Shown here: piece by piece, positions 9,701 through 17,871 of the stretch
Position numbering within the stretch: position 1 is the first letter of the stretch
Layout: every line of letters starts with the position of its first letter
Source: Williamsia sp. DF01-3
Lineage (GTDB): Bacteria; Actinomycetota; Actinomycetes; Mycobacteriales; Mycobacteriaceae
Direction: 5' to 3'
DNA: 64,000 nucleotides
Assembly: GCF_023051145.1 (NCBI RefSeq)
Contig: NZ_JALKFS010000005.1
Coordinates: 4,915,733 to 4,979,732, forward strand
Notes under the pieces: generated by a model
Databases searched by the model: none
The model's input: the letters and a program-made list of their open reading frames with translations, nothing else
Told to the model about the DNA's origin: nothing
Position numbers and translations under genes: made by a program

Positions 9701-10309
9701 GAGGTCCAGGATGCCGCCGACGATGGCGCCGATGGCTACGCCGAGACCGGCAGCGATCTCACCGCCGACCGCCACACCACCTGCGAGTGCCGCCGCCAGC
9801 ACCACCGCGAGCTGCCCGGCGAAGTCCAGGTCACCGAAGTTGATCCCGCCGAGGTCGAGACCTCCGAGATCGATGAGCCCGAGGTCGATGTTGCCCAGAT
9901 CGATTGCACCGAAGTCGAAGTTGCCGAAGTTCCCGAAGTTGATGCTCCCGAAGTCGATGTTCCCGAACTCGAAGCCACCGAGGTCGATGTCACCGAAGTT
10001 CACGTCGCCGAAGTCGATGTTCCCGAGCTGCAGCCCGCCGACGGCGAGGCCGCCACCGATCGCGCCGACGTTGATCGCTCCGATGCCCCCACCGCCGTTG
10101 CCGGCATTGATGATGTTGGTCAACCGCGACCCACCCGCGAACAGTCCGGATTCGGCAACCATCGGTGCCGCGGCGACGATGTCGGCGTGGCAGAGCTCGG
10201 GCAGGCCGGCCGCGTTCAGCGCGCCCTGCGGGTTCAGGCAGTAGGCGTTGGCGGCTTTCTCGTCGCGGAGGAGGCCGAGGATGAATCTGAGTACTGCGTT
10301 GCTGGGCAT
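6758..10309 (-). CDS. iniB: Giant IniB-like Gly/Ala/Leu-rich repeat protein
   Basis: 1183 residues from ATG 10309, which has an AGGAGA ribosome binding site; M. tuberculosis IniB is about 479 aa. The N-terminal 60 residues (LRFILGLLRDEKAANAYCLNPQGALNAAGL) match the IniB N-terminal domain. Residues about 94-163 are pentapeptide-like repeats of the form G-x-I/V-D/N-F/L (NIDFGDVNFGDIDLGGFEFG), which could form a right-handed beta-helix. The rest is Leu-Ala-Gly repeat sequence including a 198-residue tandem duplication (residues 371-568 and 569-766), ending in a Gly/Thr/Asp-rich tail (TTDGSGQVDAGGALDD). There is no classical signal peptide. It is the first gene of iniB-iniA-iniC. The function of IniB is not established; its abundance and composition suggest a surface or structural role. 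Confidence 0.88.
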   Translation of the reverse strand: MPSNAVLRFILGLLRDEKAANAYCLNPQGALNAAGLPELCHADIVAAAPMVAESGLFAGGSRLTNIINAGNGGGGIGAINVGAIGGGLAVGGLQLGNIDFGDVNFGDIDLGGFEFGNIDFGSINFGNFGNFDFGAIDLGNIDLGLIDLGGLDLGGINFGDLDFAGQLAVVLAAALAGGVAVGGEIAAGLGVAIGAIVGGILDLSGGLGAIFDLDGVLDIGATVAAVLGAGLGVTGELTAGLAAAINAALAVVGGLDLDAALGFATVIGGALTAALELGGALAAGIGAAFGAVIGGAIGLGGALAANLAAALAAGLDAGLALGAALTGVLGLGAGLAAQFGAVLAGVLDVTGALTGALAGLLDANLLLALAGGLTATLQGALAAALAVGGDLAGEFGLALGALLGAAVELAGALDLEALLAVDGALAAALAGVLGLGGGLTVVLAGALDAALGAFGAVDLAALLAGGAELGLALGTALAGVLAVGGEIAAGLGLALGGVLGGLLEADFGAQLAGLLAGGLDLGLALGAILEGALGLGAVADIAAGFGAALAAAFGAGSLLAADLTALLAGGLTATLQGALVAVLAAGGDLAGEFGLALGGVLGAALELAGAADLEALLDVDGALAAALAGVFGLGGGLAAGLTGAFEAALGAFGDLDLAALLAGGADLGLALGTVLSGVLAAGGEVAAGLGLALGGAIGGLLDADFGAQLAGLLAGGLDLGLALGAIVGGALGLDGAAEIAGVFGGVLEAALAAGGVIGADLTALLAGGLATELAAAFAGVLAAGGAFGAEFGGVLGAVIGAVGDLDAGLGAELVAGLTGALGLDAVLDTDLGAEVAAALAAGGALAATVGATLGATIGGALEGALAGELAGLLEGGLDLGGALGVVLDGALDIDGGLAGEFGAVLGTALGAAGLVAADLGGLVETEVGAGIGTALGAGGALVGGIDGALDAGAAGGLAAAAALVGGLEAAGDAGIAGGLGAGAIAGGGVETAVGGVVAAGGGLIADADTSANALLGAATDIDAGLVGAVGGAAGGDLDAGGAIGGVVGGDAAGGLGLGGGVESVLTGGATGELENALDGVAGLGGGVGAPAPLDLTADAGTGPAEVTGDVTGGVADTTTGVVGGNAGGWSDIDADNAFGTGDTGLTGALTGDSGLTGGLLGGADADTTTDGSGQVDAGGALDD
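8012..9199 (-). repeat. 594-bp tandem duplication inside iniB
   Basis: Two in-frame units of 594 bp each (9199-8606, then 8605-8012) encode 198-residue blocks that both begin GGLTATLQGAL. Both pass through LAGEFGLALG, DGALAAALAG, DFGAQLAGLLAGG and end ADLTALLA. A third, more degenerate copy follows (GGLDLGGALGVVLDGALD). The alignment was made by eye at the protein level. The unit boundaries could be rotated, but the period is fixed by the two TATLQG motifs exactly 594 bp apart. Confidence 0.85.
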
Positions 10310-10588
10310 GGCGTTCTCCTGTTGCCGGGCGGATCCAGGTGGGTCCGCTGAGATTGTCTCCACGCTATGAGTTCTGCGGACCCGGCCCAACGGGCCAACG
10401 CCCCCTTCGTCGCTGATGGGGGCGTTAGGGGAAGCCCCCGGTGCATTAGGGGGTCTAGGGGATCGACCCCGCACATCCGCGACCACCCGCCGAACCGGTA
10501 ACACCATCCCTACCTGCGGCGACATCATGGGAGATGGGCATCACAGGGTGAGTCGATGCCGTAGGCGCACCAGAGGAGTCGGCAGACC
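10310..10588. promoter_or_regulatory. Divergent control region of iniB and the Hsp70-like gene
   Basis: This 279-bp region separates the two start codons and is rich in G-tract repeats. It contains a perfect inverted repeat AACGCCCCC (10397-10405) / GGGGGCGTT (10418-10426), an adjacent GGCCC-AAC-GGGCC palindrome (10384-10396), and three TTAGGGG/CTAGGGG-like repeats between about 10425 and 10461. These are plausible binding sites for the neighbouring IniR-like activator, by analogy with the palindrome-dependent iniB promoter of mycobacteria. I could not fix a convincing -35/-10 pair. Confidence 0.6.
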
Positions 10589-12304
10589 ATGACCACATCG
10601 CTCGGTTTGAAGATCGGCAGCACCACATGTGTTGCAGTGCCCGGTACCGACGATGGCCTCGGTACTGCGCTCGTGCGCGGCCCGATTCTGGAGTTGGCGC
10701 CCGACGCCTCTCCCGAACTCGTCGACCGGCCGGGGCCGTACCGGGTCGGCGGTTTCACCGAGCGGGTGGGTGATCCCGTTGCCCTGGTGACCGACGACGG
10801 TCGCCAGTACACCGGTGAGGATCTCTACGCCGCTGCGATGGCCGCTCTCGCCGCCGACGCCGGCGCCTGGGATGCCGACGCGATCGTGCTCGCCTGCCCG
10901 AACGAATGGCAGGACTACACCGTCGAGGCCCTGCGCGCGGCCGCCGCCCGGCAGGACATGCCCGAGGTGACCGTGGTTCCCGAGGCGATCGCCGCGGTTG
11001 CCGCGCTCGCCGAACACAAGGGTCAGCTCGACGGCGTCACCGTCGTGTACGACCTCGGTGGTTCATCACTCGACGTGGCGGTGGTGCGCACCGGCGCCGA
11101 CCCGATGATCGTCGGCCGCCCGCTGAGGTCCGAAGAGATCAGCGGCGCCCAGTTCGACCATCTCGTTCTCGGTCATGTGCTCGAATCAGTGGGTGCCACC
11201 GATGCCATCGACCCGTTCGATGCGGCGACGATGGAGGGCCTGGCCGAACTCCGGGTTCGCTGTGCGGCGGCCCGCGAGGCGCTGTCCTCCGACACCGAAA
11301 CCGTTGTCTCCATCGATCTTCCGGGGATTCGCACCGAGGCCAGGCTCGTCCGGTCCGAGCTCGAAGACCTATTGCGGGCACCCCTGGCGAGCTCGATGGC
11401 CCTGGTGATCGAGGCCCTGCAACTCGCCGACATCGAGCTGGGCGCGGTCTCCACGATCCTGCTCACCGGCGGCGGTTCGGCCACTCCTCTTGTCAGTGAG
11501 CTGGCGTCGTCGATGCTGCGTATCCCGGTCGCTGTCAACAACGACCCGGCGACCACCACCGCCACCGGCGCCGCGCTCATCGCCCACACCGCGGCGAAGG
11601 CGGCCGCGGCCGCGTCGGTCGTGGTCGTGCCGGCGCATGCATCGGCTTCCGATGAGCTCGTTCCCGCCGGCGCGCACGCACTCACCCCGGCTCCCCGCAC
11701 CGTCAAGGTCGAGCCCGCCTCGATGTCGCGGGGCAAGCGCACCGCCATCGTGGTCGGAGTCGCCGCAGCGATCGCTCTGCTCACAGCCGGTGGACTCTCG
11801 GTGGGCACTGCTCTGACCGACGACGAAGGGCCCAAGCCCGCCGCGGCAGAGTCGTCCGTGACGAGTTCACCGACCGCTTCCTCGACTGCCCCCGACGGCT
11901 CGCCCGCCGGGTCCTCGTCCGACACGAGTGGCGGAACCGGCAGCAGGACCCCGGGCACGGTCACCACCGGCGCAGACGGACGCCCCACAACCGTGGCACC
12001 CAGAGGCGGTACGGCTGCCCCCGGCCCCGCCGCGCCGGGTGCCCCGACCGCTCCGCAGAACGGTGCGCCGGCTCCCGCACCGGCCCCCGGTGGAGGAGCT
12101 CCGGCTCCCGCACCTGCCCCCGCGCCGGCTCCTGCCCCCGCACCGGCTCCTGCTCCTGCCCCCGCGCCGGCTCCCGCACCGGCCCCGGAGCCTGCGCCCG
12201 CACCGGCCCCCAACCCCGGTGGCGGACTGCTCGGTGTGCCGGGCCAGGTCCTCGGCGGCACGGGCGCGGCAGTTGGTGGACTCCTCGGTGGAATCGGCGG
12301 GTGA
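10589..12304 (+). CDS. Membrane-anchored Hsp70-like ATPase with Pro/Ala-rich tail
   Basis: 571 aa from ATG 10589 (GAGGAG ten bases upstream). Residues 1-340 follow the Hsp70/actin ATPase fold: LGLKIGSTTC (phosphate-1, changed from the DLGTT type), VVPEAIAAVAAL, VVYDLGGSSLDVAVV (phosphate-2, residues 152-166), and ILLTGGGSATPLVSEL (adenosine site, about 290-305). The substrate-binding domain is replaced by one membrane helix (IVVGVAAAIALLTAGGLSVG, about 387-406). After it comes an exported Ser/Thr-rich linker and a long Pro-Ala repeat (residues about 470-550), ending GGLLGGIGG. The topology would put the ATPase inside and the tail in the cell wall. It sits between iniB and iniR, overlaps possible iniR starts, and is probably co-transcribed with iniR. 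Confidence 0.88.
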   Translation: MTTSLGLKIGSTTCVAVPGTDDGLGTALVRGPILELAPDASPELVDRPGPYRVGGFTERVGDPVALVTDDGRQYTGEDLYAAAMAALAADAGAWDADAIVLACPNEWQDYTVEALRAAAARQDMPEVTVVPEAIAAVAALAEHKGQLDGVTVVYDLGGSSLDVAVVRTGADPMIVGRPLRSEEISGAQFDHLVLGHVLESVGATDAIDPFDAATMEGLAELRVRCAAAREALSSDTETVVSIDLPGIRTEARLVRSELEDLLRAPLASSMALVIEALQLADIELGAVSTILLTGGGSATPLVSELASSMLRIPVAVNNDPATTTATGAALIAHTAAKAAAAASVVVVPAHASASDELVPAGAHALTPAPRTVKVEPASMSRGKRTAIVVGVAAAIALLTAGGLSVGTALTDDEGPKPAAAESSVTSSPTASSTAPDGSPAGSSSDTSGGTGSRTPGTVTTGADGRPTTVAPRGGTAAPGPAAPGAPTAPQNGAPAPAPAPGGGAPAPAPAPAPAPAPAPAPAPAPAPAPAPAPEPAPAPAPNPGGGLLGVPGQVLGGTGAAVGGLLGGIGG

Positions 12305-12326
12305 TGTCGCGGTCGGCCGCAGTCCG

Positions 12327-14798
12327 GTGAACCGCCTCCCCGGAGCCACCGCGTTCACCGGAATGCCTGCCGCACAAGCGTTGCTGTCCGCCGTACACGC
12401 CGGCGGTCCGGTACTCGCGTTTGTCACCGGCGTCGCCGGGAGCGGTAAATCAGACCTGTTGCAGCAATGCCGTCGTCTGCTGAACCGTTCCGGCACACAG
12501 GTTTTCACGACACTCCCGGAGGATGAGGCCACCCCGCCCGGCTGCGCCGTCATCGTCGACGACGTGCACCACTGGGAAACCGGCACCCTGAGCCGCCTCA
12601 CCGACCTCGCCGACCGTGGCGACCTCACGGTGATCGCCGCCGCCGAACCGCGCCTGTCCGACAACAACATCCGGCAGGTGCAGCGAACGTTCTCCGCCCT
12701 CGGCACCGACATCAAGCTGGGCCCACTGCCCACGCCCGCGATCATCGCCCGTTCAGGCGGGACCGTGTCCGCACCCGTGGCCGACGTCATCCGCCGTACC
12801 GCCGGGGGGAACCGCGCAGCCATCGACACCGCCCTCGACGTCCTGCGAGCCGACCCCGCCGGCGACGAACGGGTTGCCCGGGAGGCGATCGCGAAGTGGC
12901 AGCACGAACGGCTGCGCGCGCTTGATCCCACCACGCACGACGTACTGACCGTAGCGGCTCTGCAACCGTCGCCCGATCCACACACCATCGCCGACACCCT
13001 GGGTCTCGACCCCACCGCAGCCATCGAAGCCCTTGATCGGGCACGTGGTTCTGGCTTCCTCACCGGCACCGACGAGTTCCTTCCCGCCGCTCTGCCGGTT
13101 CTACGAGCGGTGCGGGGCGAGCACCAGATCGCGTCCACCCATCGCTCGCTGGTGGACGCTCTGCTCGACCGCGGGGCCCTGACCGTCGACGGAGCCCTCT
13201 CCGCCGCCCGCTCGGGCGTCGTCGACGGCCGTCTCGCGGATCTCCTCCTGTCGGCGGCCCGCACCGCTCCCCCGGCCCAGGCGGCCGACCTCTGGCACGC
13301 AGCGCTCACAGCCGGTGCCGACCCCGGTGTCGTCCGGGTTCCGTTGGCCGATGCCGCAACCCTGGCCGGCGACCTCGACACCGCCACCCGGTTGGCCGAC
13401 ACCATCCTCGCCGCGGATTCACCGTCCGATCGCCGTGACGCCGTCCGGATCGGCGCGGCGGTCGCGGCACGGCGTGGAACGTATTCACGATCGGCCGACC
13501 TCTACCGGTGGCTGGGGCCAGAGGCCGCCGGACCGGACGCCACGATCGGCGTGCTGACCCTGCTCGCGATCGGGGATCGTCCAGGAGCCGAGGAGTTCTC
13601 GGCAACCGCGGACGCCGCGCCTCCGACCACCGACCACGCCCGCGGAACCCTGCTCAGCTCCGGCCTGCTTGCGTCGTTGACGTCGTCGCCCGCCGCGGCC
13701 CTCGGACCGATCCTGCGGGCAGTGTCCCTCTCCGCTCAGCACCGGCGGGCCGAACCCGAGTCCGCCGCTGCCGTCGCGGCGCTGCTCTGTCTGCACAGTG
13801 GCGACCTGGCCGGCGCGAAGGCCGCGCTGTCGCGCGATTGCGATCAAACTCCACGCGAACAACTGCTCCTCGGATGGACGGCGATGGTCGGCGGCGACCT
13901 GACCACCGCCGCGGACATCCTCGGAGAGGTCACGCCCCAGAATCTTCGGGACGAGCTGGTAGCCCATGCCCTTGCCGTGGCGATCGCCCGGCGTCGCGGC
14001 GACATGGGTGCCCTCGTCGCCGCGTGGCGCGACGCCGTGCCCGCGGTGGCCGAGATGGAGGTGGACCTGTTCGCATTGCACCCCCTCGGCGAGTTGTGGC
14101 TCGCGGCGGTCCGATTGCAGGACACAGCGCGACTCGCCCACCTGGTGACGGCCGCCGACCGTTTGCTCGCGGCTCTGGGTTCACCGCCGGCGTGGTCGAT
14201 GTCATGGAGTTGGTACGGCGTGCAGGCCGCCATCCTCGCGGACGACCCCTCGGCCCTGGTCCCCTATGCGCGCCAGCTCGGTCAGGCCGCGGCAGGCGAA
14301 CCGTTCGGTGCGGCCCTTGCCGACGCGGGCCGGGCGTGGCTGCGGGTGCTGCAAGGACAACCCGATGTGGCCGAGGTGAAGAAGGCCGCGTCGGCGCTCG
14401 AGCAGGCCGGATTGCCCTGGGACGCGGCTCGACTCGCCGGCGAGGCCGCACTCCGGGTGGACGACACCCAGGCGGCCACCTCTCTGCTGCAGGTCGCCCG
14501 GCTCGTCGGCGCACCAGCGGTCGCGGCCACCGCAACGCATGTCGATGCCGCACACCCGGCCGCCGGTCCGTTGACCGAACGCGAGGCCGAGGTGGCCCGG
14601 AACCTGCTGCTGGGTCTGACCTATCGCGAAATCGGTGCCCGCCTGTTCATCTCGGGTAAGACCGTCGAACACCACGTCGCGAGGATCCGGCGTCGTCTCG
14701 GCGCCGGTTCCCGGTCGGAGATGTTGTCGATGCTGAGAGCCGCGGGATACGGCCCGGCAACAAATCAAGGGGGCGGCCAGAGCGCCACCTCATCGTGA
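12327..14798 (+). CDS. iniR: STAND ATPase/LuxR-family activator, IniR-like
   Basis: About 823 aa from GTG 12327 (VNRLPGATAFTGM); earlier in-frame GTGs at 12276 or 12288 overlap the Hsp70-like gene and cannot be excluded. The N-terminal NTPase has Walker A GVAGSGKS (residues 35-42) and Walker B CAVIVDDVHHW (about 73-83). The middle is a helical TPR-like array. The C-terminus is a LuxR helix-turn-helix (LTEREAEVARNLLLG, TYREIGARLFISGKTVEHHV). This MalT-like architecture and the length match IniR (Rv0339c, about 832 aa), the trehalose-responsive activator of iniBAC in mycobacteria. The location just beyond iniBAC supports orthology. Its target is probably the iniB promoter region. Confidence 0.85.
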   Translation: MNRLPGATAFTGMPAAQALLSAVHAGGPVLAFVTGVAGSGKSDLLQQCRRLLNRSGTQVFTTLPEDEATPPGCAVIVDDVHHWETGTLSRLTDLADRGDLTVIAAAEPRLSDNNIRQVQRTFSALGTDIKLGPLPTPAIIARSGGTVSAPVADVIRRTAGGNRAAIDTALDVLRADPAGDERVAREAIAKWQHERLRALDPTTHDVLTVAALQPSPDPHTIADTLGLDPTAAIEALDRARGSGFLTGTDEFLPAALPVLRAVRGEHQIASTHRSLVDALLDRGALTVDGALSAARSGVVDGRLADLLLSAARTAPPAQAADLWHAALTAGADPGVVRVPLADAATLAGDLDTATRLADTILAADSPSDRRDAVRIGAAVAARRGTYSRSADLYRWLGPEAAGPDATIGVLTLLAIGDRPGAEEFSATADAAPPTTDHARGTLLSSGLLASLTSSPAAALGPILRAVSLSAQHRRAEPESAAAVAALLCLHSGDLAGAKAALSRDCDQTPREQLLLGWTAMVGGDLTTAADILGEVTPQNLRDELVAHALAVAIARRRGDMGALVAAWRDAVPAVAEMEVDLFALHPLGELWLAAVRLQDTARLAHLVTAADRLLAALGSPPAWSMSWSWYGVQAAILADDPSALVPYARQLGQAAAGEPFGAALADAGRAWLRVLQGQPDVAEVKKAASALEQAGLPWDAARLAGEAALRVDDTQAATSLLQVARLVGAPAVAATATHVDAAHPAAGPLTEREAEVARNLLLGLTYREIGARLFISGKTVEHHVARIRRRLGAGSRSEMLSMLRAAGYGPATNQGGGQSATSS

Positions 14799-14825
14799 GG
14801 GTGAACATCTGGAACAATTCCCCCG

Positions 14826-16951
14826 GTGAGCGCCACCATGACCGACCCACCAGTCGTGTCCGGTGCGCCATCGAAGAAGTCCACCGAGTACCGCCACGAC
14901 CTCGACGGACTGCGTGGCATCGCCATCACCCTGGTGGCCGTCTTCCACATCTGGTTCGGCCGCGTGTCCGGTGGAGTCGACGTCTTCCTGACCCTGTCCG
15001 GCTACTTCTTCGTGGCGTCGCTCCTCAAACATGTGCTGGCCACCAGTTCTCCCGCTGCTCGGTGGACGACGGCGATCAATCCGGGGCCACGCCTCTGGCG
15101 GCTCGCGCGACGACTCCTCCCCGCGCTTCTCACGGTGCTGCTGTTCATCGTGGTGCTGTCGCTGTGGCTGATGCCTCGAACCCGATGGTCGCCGCTGGGT
15201 GACGAGGCCATCGCCTCGGCGCTCTACTACCAGAATTGGCACCTCGCCCTGGCATCGCAGGACTACCAGGCCGCCGATTCGGCGAACAGTCCGATGCAAC
15301 ATCTGTGGTCGATGTCGGTGCAGGGACAGTTCTTTGTTGTCACGTTGCTGGCCGCATTGGCGCTCGGCGGCGTCCTGAGAGGGCTCGCACTCAGATTCGA
15401 TGTCTTCCGCCAACCGCAGGTCATCCGCGGGATCGTGTTCGCCGCCCTGCTCGCTGTCGCGGCGATCTCTTTGCGTGGGCCCACCACCGGCACGGGATCA
15501 ACCAGCCGTTCAACTACTACGACACCATCGCCCGTTGCTGGGAACCGATAGCCGGCGGTCTCCTTGCCGTGTGGATGCCTCGGCTCAAGATGGCACAGTG
15601 GATACGAAACCTGTTGGGCCTGATCGCTTTGGCGCTCATCATCAGCTGCGGGTGGTGGATCGTCGGGGTGCAGCAGTATCCGTCGACGCTCGCATTGGTG
15701 CCCGTCGGCGCGACCCTGTTGCTGATCTGGAGTGGCTCGCGCCAGACCGCGCCCGGTGACAGCACCGATCCCGGCGCGGTCAGTTCGTGGCTCGCCCACC
15801 CGTCCATCGTCTGGCTCGGCTCCATCGCCTACGCCCTGTATCTGTGGCACTGGCCGCTGCTGATCTTCTACCTGACCTGGCGATACAAAGACAGCGCGAA
15901 CATCGTCGAGGGCGCCGGGATCATCGCGGTCTCGCTGCTCTTGGCTTGGGCCACCGCGAGATTCGTCGAGTCCCCGATCCGGGCCGGAAAGACGCCGTGG
16001 CGACGGTCGGCGACGGTGCTGACGGCAGTCCTGCTGGTACTCACCGTGGTCGCCGGGGCGGGCATCGTCAGTTGGAACCGGCACGTGCAGAACATGACGG
16101 TGGACACCCAGAATCTCGATCCGCGCCTGTATCCCGGCGCACGCGCGTTCCTCGACGGTGTGCCGGTGCCACGGGTGGAGCCCGAACCGAGTCCGCAGGT
16201 GGTCGAAAAGGATTGGCCCATCACGTCGTACGACTCGGTGATCTCCGGCTGGAAGGACGGATCGATCAGGGTCGGCGTGTACGGCGACGTGAACGCCACC
16301 CGCACTGTGGCTCTGGTGGGCGGCTCCCACGCGGAGTACTGGATCACCGCTCTTGATGCGATCGGCAGGCAGCACGGGTTCAAGGTGACCACCTATCTCA
16401 AGGTGGGCTGCCCGCTGACCACGGACTACGTGTTCACCTGGTTCGGCCAGAAGTACTACCAATGCAACGAGTGGTCGCGTGACGTGATGGCACGCCTGGC
16501 CGTGGACAGACCAGACGTGGTGTTCACCAACAGCACTCGCCCGGTGGAAGGTCAGGTCACCGGCGACTTCGTCCCCAAGGACTACCTCGACATCTTCACC
16601 GAGTTCCGCGACCGCGGGCAGAAGGTGATCGCCGTACGCGACAACCCCTGGGCCGTCGGCCAGGAGAGTCCGCCGGAATGCCTTGCGCTGGGCAAGAAGC
16701 CGTCCGTGTGCGGGGTCGAAAGGTCACTGGTGATGTCACCGACCGACCCCGCACTGGACATCGCGCCCCAGTTCCCGAACATGAGTTTCCTCGACTACAC
16801 CGACGCGATGTGCAGCGACACATACTGCCCCGCCGTGGTCGGGAACATCCTGCTATGGCACGACTTTCACCATCTGAGTGCGACGTTTGTCCGCAGCCTC
16901 GTCCCCGCACTCACCGCCGACATGCAGAGGGCTCTACCCGGTTGGTGGTGA
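14826..16951 (+). pseudogene. Acyltransferase-3/SGNH O-acetyltransferase with a -1 frameshift
   Basis: The two reading frames together give an OafA-type protein of about 708 aa. The first frame (GTG 14826 or ATG 14838) has EYRHDLDGLRGIAITLVAVFHIWFG and the first membrane helices. The second frame continues with further helices and a periplasmic SGNH-like domain carrying GGSHAEYW and the C-terminal Asp/His element HDFHHLS. The switch is at about 15468-15472 (ATC TCT TTG): one missing base would restore ...AIS-FAWAHHRHG in a single frame. Such enzymes O-acylate envelope polysaccharides or lipids. As read, translation stops at 15551, so the gene is broken unless this is a sequencing error. Confidence 0.85.
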
Positions 16952-16957
16952 GACCGT

Positions 16958-17418
16958 CTACGCGTCACTCTTCCAGCGGGCGATGTCGTCGTCGGAGATC
17001 TCCACCGGGCCCGTGGCCAGTTGGGTGATCCGGATGTGGTTGCCGAAGGGATCCCTCAGCGCACAGTCGATTCCGTAGGGCTGCTCCGTCGGTTCCTCGG
17101 TGAACTCGACACCGAGTGCGGACAGTTCTTCGTAGGTCTTTCGGCAGTCGTCCGTGGTCAGCATGGCGGCGGCCCCCAGCGCACCCTTGGTGACGAGGTC
17201 CCGGACCGTCGCGGCCACCTCATCGCTGTGGGCGGGTGGGCCCGGGACCTCGAGGAGGATCTGGCGATCCGGGTCGCCGGGGAGGGCGATGGTGAGCCAC
17301 CGCATGAAGCCCATGTCGACGTCGTCTTTTTCTCGAATCCCAGTTTGCCGACGTAGAAGTCGAGTGCTTCGTCCTGATCGAGAACCATGACCGTGTGAAT
17401 GCTGATGTTTTTGAACAT
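16958..17418 (-). pseudogene. VOC/glyoxalase-family protein with a frameshift in an A5 tract
   Basis: The start at ATG 17418 gives FKNISIHTVMVLDQDEALDF and YVGKLGFEKK, the first beta-alpha-beta module of a vicinal-oxygen-chelate protein. The rest (DVDMGFMRWLTIALPGD, LDPFGN-like RDPFGNHIRITQL near the end) lies in another frame. The change occurs at the homopolymer 17327-17331 (AAAAA on the coding strand); one extra A would join the two parts as EKKDDVDMG. The intact protein would be about 153 aa, normal for the family. It lies just downstream of an AraC-type regulator gene on the same strand, a common pairing. The substrate is unknown. It is convergent with the preceding acyltransferase gene, six bases apart. 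Confidence 0.82.
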
Positions 17419-17452
17419 GTCTCAACGGTAGGGGCAGGGGTTGCCGCGCTGC

Positions 17453-17854
17453 TTATCCAAAACTGCTCGGTCTCGACCAGGTTCTGACAAAACATCCCGG
17501 CACCTTCACCGGCGTGGCAGTGGCCCGGAATCCGCTGGGCGAATCCCCGACGACGGTTCGAAACGTCCGGCTGAAGGTCCCGAGGCTCTCGAACCCCACC
17601 ATCGCCGCGATGTCGGTGACGGGCAGCAGTGGATCGCGCAGCAAATTCATCGCTCGCTCGATGCGACGGCGCTGCAGATACCGGTGCGGCGTCTCCCCGA
17701 ATGTGGCCCGGAAGGTTCGGGTGAAGTGGGCAGCGGACATGTGTGCCACGGCCGCCAACCGGGGCACGTCGAGTGGCTGAGCATAGTCGCGGTCCATCGC
17801 GTCGCGGGCGCGCAGCAACCGTCGGTTTTGATCCTCACCGGGACTCATTGCCAC
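17453..17854 (-). CDS. AraC-family transcriptional regulator (DNA-binding domain only)
   Basis: 133 aa starting at GTG 17854, or ATG 17848 (MSPGEDQNRR). The whole protein is essentially the AraC double helix-turn-helix: RLAAVAHMSAAHFTRTFRATFGETPHRYLQRRRIERA, then LPVTDIAAMVGFESLGTFSRTFRTVVGDSPSGF. There is no N-terminal ligand-binding domain, so any signal must come from a partner. The VOC gene follows 34 bases downstream on the same strand, a frequent AraC-glyoxalase operon, so the regulator probably controls its own operon. No operator could be singled out. Confidence 0.92.
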   Translation of the reverse strand: MAMSPGEDQNRRLLRARDAMDRDYAQPLDVPRLAAVAHMSAAHFTRTFRATFGETPHRYLQRRRIERAMNLLRDPLLPVTDIAAMVGFESLGTFSRTFRTVVGDSPSGFRATATPVKVPGCFVRTWSRPSSFG

Positions 17855-17871
17855 GGTCAGAGCCTAGTGAA

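Noticed and set aside
6696-10244. Long plus-strand open frames (up to 1182 codons) opposite iniB
   Set aside because: They arise because the Leu-Ala-Gly repeat codons of iniB have few stops in other frames. The products are monotonous Pro/Ser/Ala or Gln/Glu/Cys-rich strings without domains, and iniB itself has a ribosome binding site and a conserved N-terminal domain.
12001-12230. Pro-Ala repeat in the Hsp70-like gene as a separate repeat element
   Set aside because: It is an in-frame low-complexity coding repeat within the exported tail, not an independent DNA repeat.
15465-15475. Programmed ribosomal frameshifting in the acyltransferase gene
   Set aside because: No X-XXY-YYZ slippery heptamer followed by a strong structure was found, and three other genes show similar single-base slips, so an indel is simpler.
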